A stretch of DNA of 64,000 nucleotides from JAIRMO01 sp046533115 (GCF_046533115.1 NZ_JAJQRC010000010.1:27348-91347); one strand, 5' to 3'; shown: positions 18,056 to 27,199, counted from the first letter of the stretch. Numbers and translations: made by a program. The notes: a model not told the origin generated them from the letters alone.

Positions 18056-19774
18056 TTATTTTCTATTTTCCAGCCGTTCGATCTCATCTGCATCCAAATA
18101 TGGAATCATATTATATAATGGCTGATTAAATTCAAGCTTTGGAACAACTGTTGTCAATTCGTTTAGTTCTATTTCCACTATCTTTCCTCTGGAAAAATCC
18201 GGCACTTTCTTATTCATGACATCATCTATATGCTCATATTCTAACCCACATGCCTTAGCGATATATTTAATATCAGGAATCTCATAACCACCGTCACTTG
18301 TAGTCCCTGCCATATTCGATTCAAAATACAATGTCTGAAATTGTGTTATCATTCCCAGGGCATGATTGTTTAACACAAAAATCATAATGTTTAATTTGTA
18401 TTGCGAAATAAGCAAAAGGGATTGCAGGGCAATATGAAATCCACCGTCACCGATAATACATATAACCTTTTTTTCAGGAAAGGCAAAGGCCGCACCAATG
18501 GCGGAATGTAGAGAATACCCCATCGGAGCTAAACCGCCGCTGGTAAAAAACATCTGATCCGGTTTTAATTGCAAGGTCTGCGCTGCCCACATTTGATTCT
18601 GTCCGATATCAGCGGTAAAAATTGTGCCATCATCAGCTGTCAAGCCAATCTGCTCCAAAGCTTCATATGGGGTCTTGTATTTTAAAAATCGGTCAATATC
18701 ATTTTTCTGCGAGTATTTTTCTTTAAGAAACATTATAAATTTTATCCAATCGTTTTTCACGGTAAAAGTAGACTTTGTTTTTTCCAACACATATAAAAAA
18801 TCTTCAATATAAGCATGTATCAACATTTTATTTTTTATACTAGCATCATTTAATTCATTTATATCAATATCCACATGAACAAATTTTACCTTGTCCCAAT
18901 TTCCTAAATTCTTGTTTCCTGTCTGTCTGAGATCCAATCTTGAACCTAATACCAAAATAACATCTGCCCAGGAAAAGGCTAAATTGGCACACCTATTACC
19001 ATAGCTTCCTATCATTCCGATAAAATATTTTTTTGTTTCATCAACACAGCCTTTCCCCATAAGTGAGACAACATAAGGCAACTTGGTTTTTAAAAGGAAA
19101 GTATTCAGTTTTTCCTTGCCTGTCAGAACACCGCCTCCACATAAAACAAGCGGCCGATCCGCATCGTGTAGTAAAGATATCACTTCTTGAACTATCAAGG
19201 AATCAGGCAGGGGCTTCTTATAAAAATCAGTATAAGAAGATAAATCTACCGGTGATATATCGGTACGTTGTATATTCATTGGTATGTCCAGCAGCACCGG
19301 ACCTTTTCGACCGGTCGTTGCGATGTCTACCGCTTTCTCCAGCTCATATTTTATACGATCTTCGCCTTCGATCATTACCGCATATTTTGTTATTGATTTT
19401 ACAATAGAAACAATATCGGTTTCCTGAAAACCCATTTGTCGTATGGGTTTTTGATGTTTATATTCATAAGTATTAACTTGGCCTGTTATATATATAACAG
19501 GAATAGAATCATAATACGCATTGGCAATACCGGTGATCATATTGGTAGCGCCCGGGCCGCTTGTCGATATAGCAACACCAAACTTACCTGATGCCCTGGC
19601 ATATCCTTCCGCCGCAATCGAGGCCGATTGTTCATGATAACATTGGATGAACTGTATATCGTTGCTTTTACTTATAGAATCCACCAAATGAGTTATCATA
19701 CCCCCCTGATATCCAAAAATATATCTGATGTTATGTGAAACAAAAAAGGATACAATATAATCGGTGACTTTCAT
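18056..19774 (-). CDS. yerE: TPP-dependent acetaldehyde-transferring enzyme, YerE-like (acetolactate synthase fold)
   Basis: A 572-residue member of the acetohydroxyacid synthase fold. It has the TPP-activating glutamate in YHEQSASIAAEGYA near residue 45-58, the FAD-type middle domain, and the C-terminal TPP/metal motif beginning GDGGFHIALQ near residue 447 and ending NNHALG about 28 residues later. The C-terminus contains IVEIELNELTTVVP. It is embedded in rfbF-rfbG-rfbH and followed by a reductase, with an ATGA overlap to rfbH, so it is very unlikely to serve branched-chain amino acid synthesis. Known YerE decarboxylates pyruvate and adds the two-carbon unit to C4 of CDP-4-keto-3,6-dideoxyglucose. 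No regulatory small subunit gene is present. Confidence 0.8.
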   Translation of the reverse strand: MKVTDYIVSFFVSHNIRYIFGYQGGMITHLVDSISKSNDIQFIQCYHEQSASIAAEGYARASGKFGVAISTSGPGATNMITGIANAYYDSIPVIYITGQVNTYEYKHQKPIRQMGFQETDIVSIVKSITKYAVMIEGEDRIKYELEKAVDIATTGRKGPVLLDIPMNIQRTDISPVDLSSYTDFYKKPLPDSLIVQEVISLLHDADRPLVLCGGGVLTGKEKLNTFLLKTKLPYVVSLMGKGCVDETKKYFIGMIGSYGNRCANLAFSWADVILVLGSRLDLRQTGNKNLGNWDKVKFVHVDIDINELNDASIKNKMLIHAYIEDFLYVLEKTKSTFTVKNDWIKFIMFLKEKYSQKNDIDRFLKYKTPYEALEQIGLTADDGTIFTADIGQNQMWAAQTLQLKPDQMFFTSGGLAPMGYSLHSAIGAAFAFPEKKVICIIGDGGFHIALQSLLLISQYKLNIMIFVLNNHALGMITQFQTLYFESNMAGTTSDGGYEIPDIKYIAKACGLEYEHIDDVMNKKVPDFSRGKIVEIELNELTTVVPKLEFNQPLYNMIPYLDADEIERLENRK

Positions 19775-21111
19775 TGCAGCTCTACCCCTTCCCTCACCAC
19801 CGCAATCATCCTATCAATCATCTCATCAGTCATCCCCGGATATACCCCGATCCAGAAGGTATCGTTCATAATCCGGTCGGTTGTTTCAAGGCCGCCCGCT
19901 ATACGGAAACCTTCGCCGTTTTTCCGCATACCATCAAAACAGGGGTGCTTGACCAGATTTCCCGCAAACAGCATCCGGGTCTGAATATTGTGGCTTTCAA
20001 TATATTGCACCAGTTTGTTCCGGTTTACCCCTTCCCGGCAGGTAAGTAAAAAACCAAACCAACTCGGCTTCGAATCCGGCGCTGCCAGGGGCAATATCAG
20101 CTTATCCCGCAGATCGACCAGTCCCTCGTAAAGCCGCTGCCAGTTATGCCGCCGCCTTTCAACAAAAAAAGGGAACTTTTCTAATTGGGCGCAGCCGATG
20201 GCTGCCTGCATATCGGTGGCCTTCAGGTTATAGCCAAAGTGACTATAAACATACTTGTGATCATACCCCAGGGGCAGCTCGCCGTACTTTTTATCAAAAC
20301 GATGCCCGCACATATTATCCCTGCCGGAAGGACACACGCAATCTCTGCCCCAATCCCTTAAGGAGTGGACAATCTTGTGGAGCAACGGGTTTGCGGTATA
20401 GATCGCCCCACCCTCCCCCATGGTCATGTGATGGGGAGGATAAAAGCTGGAGGTCCCCATATCGCCGATGGTTCCGGTGAACTTCTCCACGCCATCCATT
20501 GTATATTTTGAACCGAGAGCATCACAGTTATCCTCTATAAGCCACAAATTATGTGCGCGGCAAAAAGCCTTCACCGTCCTCAACTCAAAGGGGTTTCCCA
20601 GGGTATGGGCCAGCATCACCGCCTTTGTTTTTGGGGAAAACGCCCGCTCCAAAAGAGATACATCAATGTTATACTGGGGGATCGTTACATCCACAAACAC
20701 CGGTACCGCACCGAACTGCAGAATCGGCGTCACCGTGGTAGGGAATCCCGCGGCCACGGTGATCACCTCATCCCCCCGTTGCAGCGACCGCTCTCCCAAG
20801 AGGGGAGAGGTCAAGGCCATAAAAGCCAGAAGATTGGCAGAAGAACCGGAATTGACCAGGGAACAAAACGGAACCTGAAGATACTCAGCGAGTTGTTTTT
20901 CAAACCGGTCGGTATACCGTCCGGCGGTAAGCCAAAACTCCAGGGCACTGTCCACAAGATTGACCATTTCCTGTTCATCAAATACCCGGGAAGCATAGGG
21001 GATACGATCGCCATCCTTATACGACGGCCTTACCATAAAAGTTTGGTAATATTCTTTAACCCTGTCAAAAATAGCGCGACGGGCCTCTTCTTGATTCATG
21101 GATTCAAACAT
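19771..21111 (-). CDS. rfbH: CDP-4-keto-6-deoxy-D-glucose 3-dehydratase (E1)
   Basis: A PMP- and [2Fe-2S]-dependent dehydratase that removes the C3 hydroxyl of CDP-4-keto-6-deoxyglucose. It has the DegT fold of 446 residues with His instead of the PLP lysine in SFYPPHHMTMGEGGAIY near residue 222. Cluster ligands are visible: a Cys in EDNCDALG near 194, then the C-x-C-x7-C pattern in DCVCPSGRDNMCG near 256-266. Neighbours rfbG upstream and the YerE-like gene downstream overlap it. The E3 flavoprotein reductase (RfbI/DdhD/AscD) that completes this reaction is not in the window. GC content is markedly higher than in the transferases downstream. Confidence 0.94.
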   Translation of the reverse strand: MFESMNQEEARRAIFDRVKEYYQTFMVRPSYKDGDRIPYASRVFDEQEMVNLVDSALEFWLTAGRYTDRFEKQLAEYLQVPFCSLVNSGSSANLLAFMALTSPLLGERSLQRGDEVITVAAGFPTTVTPILQFGAVPVFVDVTIPQYNIDVSLLERAFSPKTKAVMLAHTLGNPFELRTVKAFCRAHNLWLIEDNCDALGSKYTMDGVEKFTGTIGDMGTSSFYPPHHMTMGEGGAIYTANPLLHKIVHSLRDWGRDCVCPSGRDNMCGHRFDKKYGELPLGYDHKYVYSHFGYNLKATDMQAAIGCAQLEKFPFFVERRRHNWQRLYEGLVDLRDKLILPLAAPDSKPSWFGFLLTCREGVNRNKLVQYIESHNIQTRMLFAGNLVKHPCFDGMRKNGEGFRIAGGLETTDRIMNDTFWIGVYPGMTDEMIDRMIAVVREGVELQ

Positions 21112-22156
21112 TATAAAAATATTCTCTTATTTGTTTTTCAAGAATTTTTTTTCGTTTTTCATCGGTTGAACTTTTGGCAAATTCAACCGTCTTGTTTATA
21201 GCGGTTCTGATATCCCACTTTGAATTCCAGCCCAGCGCAACCTTTGTCTTGGAGCAGTCCAATTTCAAAAAATTAGCCTCATGGGGGCCGCAGTCGCCTT
21301 GTTCTTTCCAGGATACCCCTTGTTCCCAGACGGCGCAGAAAAAATCCGCAAGTTTTCCGGTAGTAACGCAGTTATCATCGTCCGGACCAAAATTATAAGC
21401 CCCGTCTAAGGACTTATCGGCATATTGTTTTTCCGCAAGCAACAGGTAACCCGAAAGACATTCCAAAACATGCTGATAGGGCCGGACAGAATGGGGATTC
21501 CGTATAACTATAGTTTTTCCCGTTTCTACCGCCCGGACACAATCCGGAATTATCCGATCCTCCGCATAATCCCCGCCGCCGATAACATTCCCCGAACGGG
21601 CGGTTGAAATCGAAGGATCCTCAGGGCTTGAAAAAAATGAATTGCGGTAACTTGCGGTGACCAATTCGCTGCAGGATTTGCTGTTGGAATAGGGATCAAA
21701 ACCACAAAGATTATCATTTTCCCGGTAACCCCAGGGCCACTCCCTGTTTTCATAAACTTTATCGGTAGTAACATTAACAAAGGAGCGGACAGATGGTGTA
21801 ATCCGCAGGGCTTCAAGGATATTGACCGTACCCATCACATTTGTTTCATAAGTGAGGGCAGGATCTTTATATGAACGACGGACCAAAGGCTGGGCAGCCA
21901 TATGAAAGATAATATCCGGCTTTGAATTTTGTATTGTTTCTATAAGCAAATTCCGATCCCGTATATCCCCATAGATCGAACGAATATTTTCGACCGTATT
22001 GGCTTGATCAAAAAGAGAAGGAATGGTCGGCGGCTCCAGCGCATAACCGGTTACATCCGCTCCCGCTTGTAATAAAATATGGCACATCCAAGTTCCCTTA
22101 AAACCTGTATGTCCGGTAATCAAAACTTTTTTCTTTTTATAAAAATTCAAATTCAT
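21104..22156 (-). CDS. rfbG: CDP-glucose 4,6-dehydratase
   Basis: Converts CDP-D-glucose to CDP-4-keto-6-deoxyglucose using bound NAD. An extended SDR of about 350 residues: VLITGHTGFKGTWMC near residue 11, FHMAAQPLVRRSY near 82, TTDKVYEN near 126 and the YxxxK-type YSNSK near 155, followed by SARSGNVIGGGDYAEDRIIPD near 185, split by family-typical Gly residues. The ATG at 22156 overlaps the rfbF stop as ATGA, so it is preferred over in-frame ATGs at 22168 and 22198. Middle gene of the rfbF-G-H set. Confidence 0.94.
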   Translation of the reverse strand: MNLNFYKKKKVLITGHTGFKGTWMCHILLQAGADVTGYALEPPTIPSLFDQANTVENIRSIYGDIRDRNLLIETIQNSKPDIIFHMAAQPLVRRSYKDPALTYETNVMGTVNILEALRITPSVRSFVNVTTDKVYENREWPWGYRENDNLCGFDPYSNSKSCSELVTASYRNSFFSSPEDPSISTARSGNVIGGGDYAEDRIIPDCVRAVETGKTIVIRNPHSVRPYQHVLECLSGYLLLAEKQYADKSLDGAYNFGPDDDNCVTTGKLADFFCAVWEQGVSWKEQGDCGPHEANFLKLDCSKTKVALGWNSKWDIRTAINKTVEFAKSSTDEKRKKILEKQIREYFYNV

Positions 22157-22935
22157 GGTTTTAACCATAAAGCCCAGGGCGCTTTTCCCCCGATCCACAT
22201 ATTTGTCAATTCATATTTATCCTTGAGGGTATCCATAGATTTCCAGAACCCCTTGTGTTTAAAAGCGGCAAGTTCATTATCCATTGCCAGTTTCTGCAAA
22301 GGTTCACGTTCAAGGATGGAAGCGTCTCCATTTTTTATATAACTGAAAATTTTTGGTTCCATAACAAAAAATCCGCCGTTGATCCAGGCGCCGTCCCCGG
22401 CAGGTTTTTCAAGGAAAGAACTGACGCGGTTATCGTCTTCTACTTTTAGGATCCCATATTTCCCGGTGGGCTGTACCGATGTCAGGGTAACGACTTTACC
22501 GGTCTTGATATGAAAATCAAGCAGCGCCGGTATATCGATATCGCTGACGCCATCACCGTAAGTCAGCATAAATCGTTCATCACCGATAAAATTCTTGGCT
22601 TTTAGCAGCCGCCCGCCGGTCATCGTATCCTGGCCGGTATATAACATGGTAACTCTCCATGGTTCGGAACGGATATTATGAATGTCTACGGAATTATTTG
22701 CCATATTAACCGTAATATCAGAATAACGGGTATAAAAATTAATAAAATATTCTTTAATAATATGGGATTTATATCCGGTCAGAATCACAAAATCATTAAA
22801 TCCCCAAAATGAATATATCTTCATGATATGCCATAAAATAGGATGACCGCCTATTTCAATCATGGGTTTTGGAATTAGGGTTGTTTCTTCGGAAAGCCGA
22901 GTTCCTAATCCGCCGGCCAGAATTACTACTTTCAT
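22153..22935 (-). CDS. rfbF: Glucose-1-phosphate cytidylyltransferase
   Basis: Makes CDP-glucose from CTP and glucose 1-phosphate, the first step to CDP-3,6-dideoxyhexoses. 260 residues, close to the usual 257. It has the nucleotidyltransferase signature LAGGLGTRLSEETTLIPKPM at the N-terminus, the metal-binding YGDGVSDID near residue 125, and EKPAGDGAWINGGFFV near 175, all characteristic of RfbF rather than of thymidylyl- or uridylyltransferases. AAGGGA lies 9 bases before the ATG. First gene of the CDP-sugar set; a 105-base gap before it could hold a promoter, although none stands out. Confidence 0.95.
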   Translation of the reverse strand: MKVVILAGGLGTRLSEETTLIPKPMIEIGGHPILWHIMKIYSFWGFNDFVILTGYKSHIIKEYFINFYTRYSDITVNMANNSVDIHNIRSEPWRVTMLYTGQDTMTGGRLLKAKNFIGDERFMLTYGDGVSDIDIPALLDFHIKTGKVVTLTSVQPTGKYGILKVEDDNRVSSFLEKPAGDGAWINGGFFVMEPKIFSYIKNGDASILEREPLQKLAMDNELAAFKHKGFWKSMDTLKDKYELTNMWIGGKAPWALWLKP

Positions 22936-23040
22936 AATAAAGTCCCTTCATTCATTAATAGCACTGTTCGGATAATACTTCAATTTCCAAACCAATTCCT
23001 CAGCCCTTTACCAGGATAAGCGTGAAGTGATTATTCCGCT

Positions 23041-24744
23041 TCATCCCACCAGTGCCCCGTCCTCAATCTGAATCCGCCGATCGCAGCGTTGCACGGTACT
23101 AAGCCGGTGGGCAATGATGATGAGGGTTTTATTGCCGCTTACATCGTATATTTCGCTCATTATTTCCGCTTCGGTTTCATCATCCAAAGAAGAAGTGGCT
23201 TCATCCAAAACAAGCACTTCGGGATCATTGTACAGAGCCCGGGCTATGCCTATCCGTTGTTTCTGGCCGCCGCTTAACTGAATACCCCCTTCGCCGACCA
23301 GGGTATTAATACCCTCTTTGGTTTCAAGAAAATTCCAGATTTTGGCCTTTTTCAGAACCCGGATAATTTTTTCTTCGTCCCGATCCGAGCCAAAGGCGAT
23401 ATTTTCCGCCACCGTACCGTCAAAAAGATAAATGCTTTGGGGTATATATCCAATTTTGGCGCGCCAGGAACGGATATTGGTATAGTCGATTAAAACATCG
23501 TCCACATACAACTGCCCCTGGGTGGGCCGGTAAATGCCGATGAGCAAATCTACCAGGGTTGTTTTACCGCTGCCGCTTTCACCGGTAAAAGCGACTTTTT
23601 CGCCTATCCGTATTTTTAGGGAAATATCTTTTAAAACATCGCCCCCGCTTAAGTAGCGAAACCAAAGATTCTCCACGCGGATAGATTTGGTAAAAACCAC
23701 CGGGGAAACTCCCTCATTATCGGTTTCAAGATTAAACTCGTCATATATAATATGCAGGGATTTCTGTAAATAGGCCATTGAATTAAAATATCCCATTATC
23801 CGGTTAATGGCGGGCAGCATCCGGTACAGGGCCAGGGCATACATGGAAATAACCGGGATAACCATGGCGGCCGAATCGTAGCGCCAGAGGATAAAGCAAA
23901 CCGCCGCAATTAACAGGGAAAATCCCAAATTTTCAAGGATGTTTTTCGGTACAGTTCCCAAGGTACTGCTCAATACGGCGGCATGGGACAACTGGCCGAC
24001 GGAATCGTTAAAAACATCTAATATTTTTTCTTGATTACCTTTTAGTTTTATAAATTTATAATTACCAAAGGTTTCCCAAAGGGTCCGGCCCAATTTTACG
24101 TTTGCGGCATAACGTTTTTCGCCCAGCCTTTTACTTGTCCGTATCAAGGTGGCAAAAATGATCAAAATAATAAAAATTAATATAAAAGTCAAAACTAAGG
24201 TTATCTGCCAGTTAACTAAAACCATAAAAAAATACAGGAACAGTACGGTAAAGACCTCCGAAAAGATCATCAGCAAATTCAACAACAAAACGCTTAAATT
24301 GTTCGCCTCGCCGTTGACCATTTGAGCTAAAACAGAAGGATTTTTCTGAACGTAAACCTTGTAGGGAAGGGCCAGGTACGTTTTAAAAAGCCGGTTGGCA
24401 AAATAACGGAAGGTTCCCAGGGAAAATTTGTTTATGGCATAATTATAAAAAACATTATACCCGGATCTGAATAAATAAAAAACTATTATAACGCCGCCAA
24501 AAAATATAATAAATTTGTTTTTGTCATTAAAACCCAAAAGGTCAAAAAAATATTTGTACCAGCCGGTATCGATCATATCAGGATTTGAGGCGGCGGAAAT
24601 AAAAGGCATCACCACCGAAACCCCCAGGGTTTCAATCACGGATAAAAATATGGAGAGAAAAAACAGAATGACCAGGTATAATTTTCTCTTGCGTTCCAGG
24701 AGGACGTTAAGTTTTCTCGGGATGGTCATTATGGTATTTAACAT
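23041..24744 (-). CDS. ABC transporter, fused permease/ATPase (PglK-like lipid-linked oligosaccharide flippase)
   Basis: A half-transporter of 567 residues with an N-terminal membrane domain (hydrophobic segments near residues 23-45, 73-95, 155-200 and 270-305) and a C-terminal ATPase. The ATPase has Walker A GESGSGKTT near 392, Q-loop IGYIPQSIYLF near 434, signature LSGGQKQR near 490 and Walker B VLVLDEATSS near 508. This architecture resembles PglK/WlaB flippases that move undecaprenyl-linked glycans. No Wzx, Wzy or Wzm/Wzt gene is visible in the window, so this is the best candidate for exporting the glycan. An MsbA-type lipid exporter is the alternative. The ATG at 24744 lacks a well-spaced ribosome site. 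Confidence 0.82.
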   Translation of the reverse strand: MLNTIMTIPRKLNVLLERKRKLYLVILFFLSIFLSVIETLGVSVVMPFISAASNPDMIDTGWYKYFFDLLGFNDKNKFIIFFGGVIIVFYLFRSGYNVFYNYAINKFSLGTFRYFANRLFKTYLALPYKVYVQKNPSVLAQMVNGEANNLSVLLLNLLMIFSEVFTVLFLYFFMVLVNWQITLVLTFILIFIILIIFATLIRTSKRLGEKRYAANVKLGRTLWETFGNYKFIKLKGNQEKILDVFNDSVGQLSHAAVLSSTLGTVPKNILENLGFSLLIAAVCFILWRYDSAAMVIPVISMYALALYRMLPAINRIMGYFNSMAYLQKSLHIIYDEFNLETDNEGVSPVVFTKSIRVENLWFRYLSGGDVLKDISLKIRIGEKVAFTGESGSGKTTLVDLLIGIYRPTQGQLYVDDVLIDYTNIRSWRAKIGYIPQSIYLFDGTVAENIAFGSDRDEEKIIRVLKKAKIWNFLETKEGINTLVGEGGIQLSGGQKQRIGIARALYNDPEVLVLDEATSSLDDETEAEIMSEIYDVSGNKTLIIIAHRLSTVQRCDRRIQIEDGALVG

Positions 24745-24773
24745 CTTGTTTTTGTCAACATCCTTACAAAACT

Positions 24774-25784
24774 TTACCGGTAGTATCCTTTATACCACTC
24801 AACAAACCGGGGGATCCCTTCCTCGATACCCGTCTTCGGCCGATAGCCGGTATCCGCCTCAAGTTCGCCGGTATCGGCCCAGGTTACCGGCACATCCCCT
24901 GCCTGCATGGGGAGCAGCTCTTTTTTTGCCTTTTTACCGGTATTTTTTTCAATGGTTTCGATAAAAGTCATTAAATCCACCGGTTTACCGCAGCCGATGT
25001 TGTAAATTTTATAAGCCGCCCGGGAAAAACCGGGAATGCGATCAACGGTTCTGACAATTCCTTCAATAATATCATCAATATAGGTAAAATCCCGCTTCAT
25101 ATTACCGTGGTTAAATACCTTGATCGGTTCATCCTCAAGGATCGCCTTGGTAAAAAGAAAAGGCGCCATGTCGGGCCGCCCCCAGGGACCGTATACGGTA
25201 AAAAACCGCAGTCCCGTAATGGGCAGTTGATAAAGATGACTGTAGGAATAGGCCAGCAGTTCATTTGATTTTTTGGTGGCCGCATACAGGCTTGCGGGAC
25301 GATCCGTATGGTCGGCGGTTGAAAACGGAACCTTTTCATTAAGGCCGTATACGGAAGAACTTGAGGCAAACACCAGATGCTTTATAGGATACCTGCGGCA
25401 GGCTTCAAGGATATTAAAAAAACCGTTAATGTTGCTTTCAATATAAGCATAGGGATTTTCCAGACTGTACCGGACTCCCGCCTGGGCGGCAAGGTTAATT
25501 ACCCAATCAAATTGTTCTTTCTCAAAGAGATCAAACAGTCCGGCGCGATCGGCTAAATCCATTTTGATAAAAGAATACGTATCAAAGCAGGCGCTGGACA
25601 GTTTTCTTCCCTCCCGAATCGATTCAACCGCTATACCGGAATGTTTAAGCCGCGCTTCTTTCAAGGCGGTATCGTAATAGGCATTTATATTGTCGATGCC
25701 AACCACCGGGTGACCCATGCCGGACAATCTTTGCGCCAGATGAAAGCCGATAAACCCGGCGCTTCCCGTAACCAGTATTTTCAT
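24774..25784 (-). CDS. UDP-glucuronate 4-epimerase-like SDR
   Basis: An NAD-dependent extended SDR of 336 residues: LVTGSAGFIGFHLA at the start, GIDNINAYYD near residue 34, NLAAQAGVRYSLENP near 98-112, catalytic SSSSVYG near 140 and YAATKK (YxxxK) near 167, and FTVYGPWGRPDMA near 195-207. The last block and the GVRYSLENP element are characteristic of UDP-glucuronate 4-epimerases, which make UDP-galacturonate. ugd, which supplies UDP-glucuronate, lies immediately upstream, separated by 21 bases, supporting this. GGAGG lies at the start codon with short spacing. Confidence 0.85.
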   Translation of the reverse strand: MKILVTGSAGFIGFHLAQRLSGMGHPVVGIDNINAYYDTALKEARLKHSGIAVESIREGRKLSSACFDTYSFIKMDLADRAGLFDLFEKEQFDWVINLAAQAGVRYSLENPYAYIESNINGFFNILEACRRYPIKHLVFASSSSVYGLNEKVPFSTADHTDRPASLYAATKKSNELLAYSYSHLYQLPITGLRFFTVYGPWGRPDMAPFLFTKAILEDEPIKVFNHGNMKRDFTYIDDIIEGIVRTVDRIPGFSRAAYKIYNIGCGKPVDLMTFIETIEKNTGKKAKKELLPMQAGDVPVTWADTGELEADTGYRPKTGIEEGIPRFVEWYKGYYR

Positions 25785-25805
25785 TTGCCTCCGGCGGTTT
25801 CAAAA

Positions 25806-27155
25806 CTAAGCGGGTTTTAAAACCGGCTTACCTATACCAATATATCTCAGCCCCGCATTTTCAACTTCAAAGCGCTTGTAGATGTTTCGTAAATCAAAAA
25901 AACAGGGAAGGGTCAGCAGGCTTTTTACCCGGGGGAGATCCAGATTCCTGAATTGATTCCATTCGGTAAGGAGCACGAGGGCGTCGGATCCGGTAATGGC
26001 GTCATATTCATCCGTCGAAAAATACAGTTTATCCCGTATGGAACGAAGCCGCCATTCCGCTTCCCCCATGGCTGCGGGGTCCCATACCCGCAGCCGGGCG
26101 CCTTTTTTTACCAGGCCCTCACAGAGGGCGATTGCCGGCGATTCCCGCATGTCATCGGTATTCGGCTTAAACGCAAGTCCTAAAACCGCAATGGTCTTTC
26201 CGTTTATAGAACCGGGACCGCCAAGTCCCTGTTCTATTTTTTCAATCATTCTGAGTTTTTGTTTTTCGTTAACCTTAATGGTAGTTTCTACAATACATTG
26301 GGACTCCCCGTATTCCTGCCCGATCTTTGCCAGCGCCCGGGTATCCTTGGGAAAACAGGAACCCCCATAACCCGGACCGGGGTGCAGAAATTTTGAACCG
26401 ATCCTGCCGTCCCGTCCCATGGCCTTGGCGACATCCTGTACATCGGCGCCGACCTTTTCACAGAGATTCGCTATCTCATTGATAAAAGTAATCTTAACCG
26501 CCAAAAAGGCATTGGAGGCGTATTTTATCATTTCCGCAGATTCAAGATTTGTCTCGATATAGGGAGTTTCGGTGAGATACAAGGAACGGTAAACATCCTT
26601 CATGATGTTCCGGGCCTTTTCGCTTTCACTGCCGATAACGACCCGGTCAGGATGGGTAAAGTCCTGCACTGCCGAACCCTCCCGCAAGAATTCGGGGTTG
26701 GATACCACGTCGAAAGGAACGGCGGCCTTCCGTTTTTCAAGTTCCGCCCGGATCCATCCGGCAACTTTACGTCCGGTCCCGATAGGAACCGTACTCTTGT
26801 TAACTACCACCGTATAGGCATCTATCCCCTGTCCGATGGTTCTTGCGGCACGCTCAACATAACTCAAATCGGCACTGCCGTCCTCCGCGGGAGGGGTACC
26901 AACAGCGATAAATACCACCTGGTTCTTTTTGATTGCCCCGGCAATATCGGTGGAAAAACACAGCCTTCCGGCGCCGGTGTTCCGGGAAACTATCGCTTCG
27001 ATACCGGGCTCATAGATGGGGATTACTCCCCGCAATAATCCCTCTATCTTTTTTACGTCGATATCAACACAGGTTACAAAATTGCCGAAATCCGCAAGAC
27101 ACGCGCCGGATACAAGTCCTACATATCCGGTGCCGATTACCGCTATATGGGCCAT
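25806..27155 (-). CDS. ugd: UDP-glucose 6-dehydrogenase
   Basis: Oxidises UDP-glucose to UDP-glucuronate with two NAD molecules. 449 residues, as usual for the family. It has the Rossmann motif GTGYVGLVSG near residue 8, STVPIGTG near 122, NPEFLREGSA near 156 and the active-site Cys in GPGYGGSCFPKDTRAL near 260. The C-terminal UDP-binding domain includes GLAFKPNTDDMRESPA near 326. Together with the downstream epimerase it supplies uronic acids (glucuronate/galacturonate) to the surface glycan. Confidence 0.96.
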   Translation of the reverse strand: MAHIAVIGTGYVGLVSGACLADFGNFVTCVDIDVKKIEGLLRGVIPIYEPGIEAIVSRNTGAGRLCFSTDIAGAIKKNQVVFIAVGTPPAEDGSADLSYVERAARTIGQGIDAYTVVVNKSTVPIGTGRKVAGWIRAELEKRKAAVPFDVVSNPEFLREGSAVQDFTHPDRVVIGSESEKARNIMKDVYRSLYLTETPYIETNLESAEMIKYASNAFLAVKITFINEIANLCEKVGADVQDVAKAMGRDGRIGSKFLHPGPGYGGSCFPKDTRALAKIGQEYGESQCIVETTIKVNEKQKLRMIEKIEQGLGGPGSINGKTIAVLGLAFKPNTDDMRESPAIALCEGLVKKGARLRVWDPAAMGEAEWRLRSIRDKLYFSTDEYDAITGSDALVLLTEWNQFRNLDLPRVKSLLTLPCFFDLRNIYKRFEVENAGLRYIGIGKPVLKPA

Positions 27156-27199
27156 ACCTATTCCCGCCTAACCATACCGGAGTTTCCGGTGGTATTCTA

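Noticed and set aside
18056..19774. Acetolactate synthase for valine/isoleucine synthesis.
   Set aside because: No small subunit or ilv genes; it overlaps rfbH and the sugar reductase gene, which fits YerE.
20551..21201. Long plus-strand open frames opposite rfbH and many other genes (also at 27554-28291, 38196-39716, 52738-53904).
   Set aside because: They mirror the codon structure of clear minus- or plus-strand genes, lack ribosome sites and recognisable domains.
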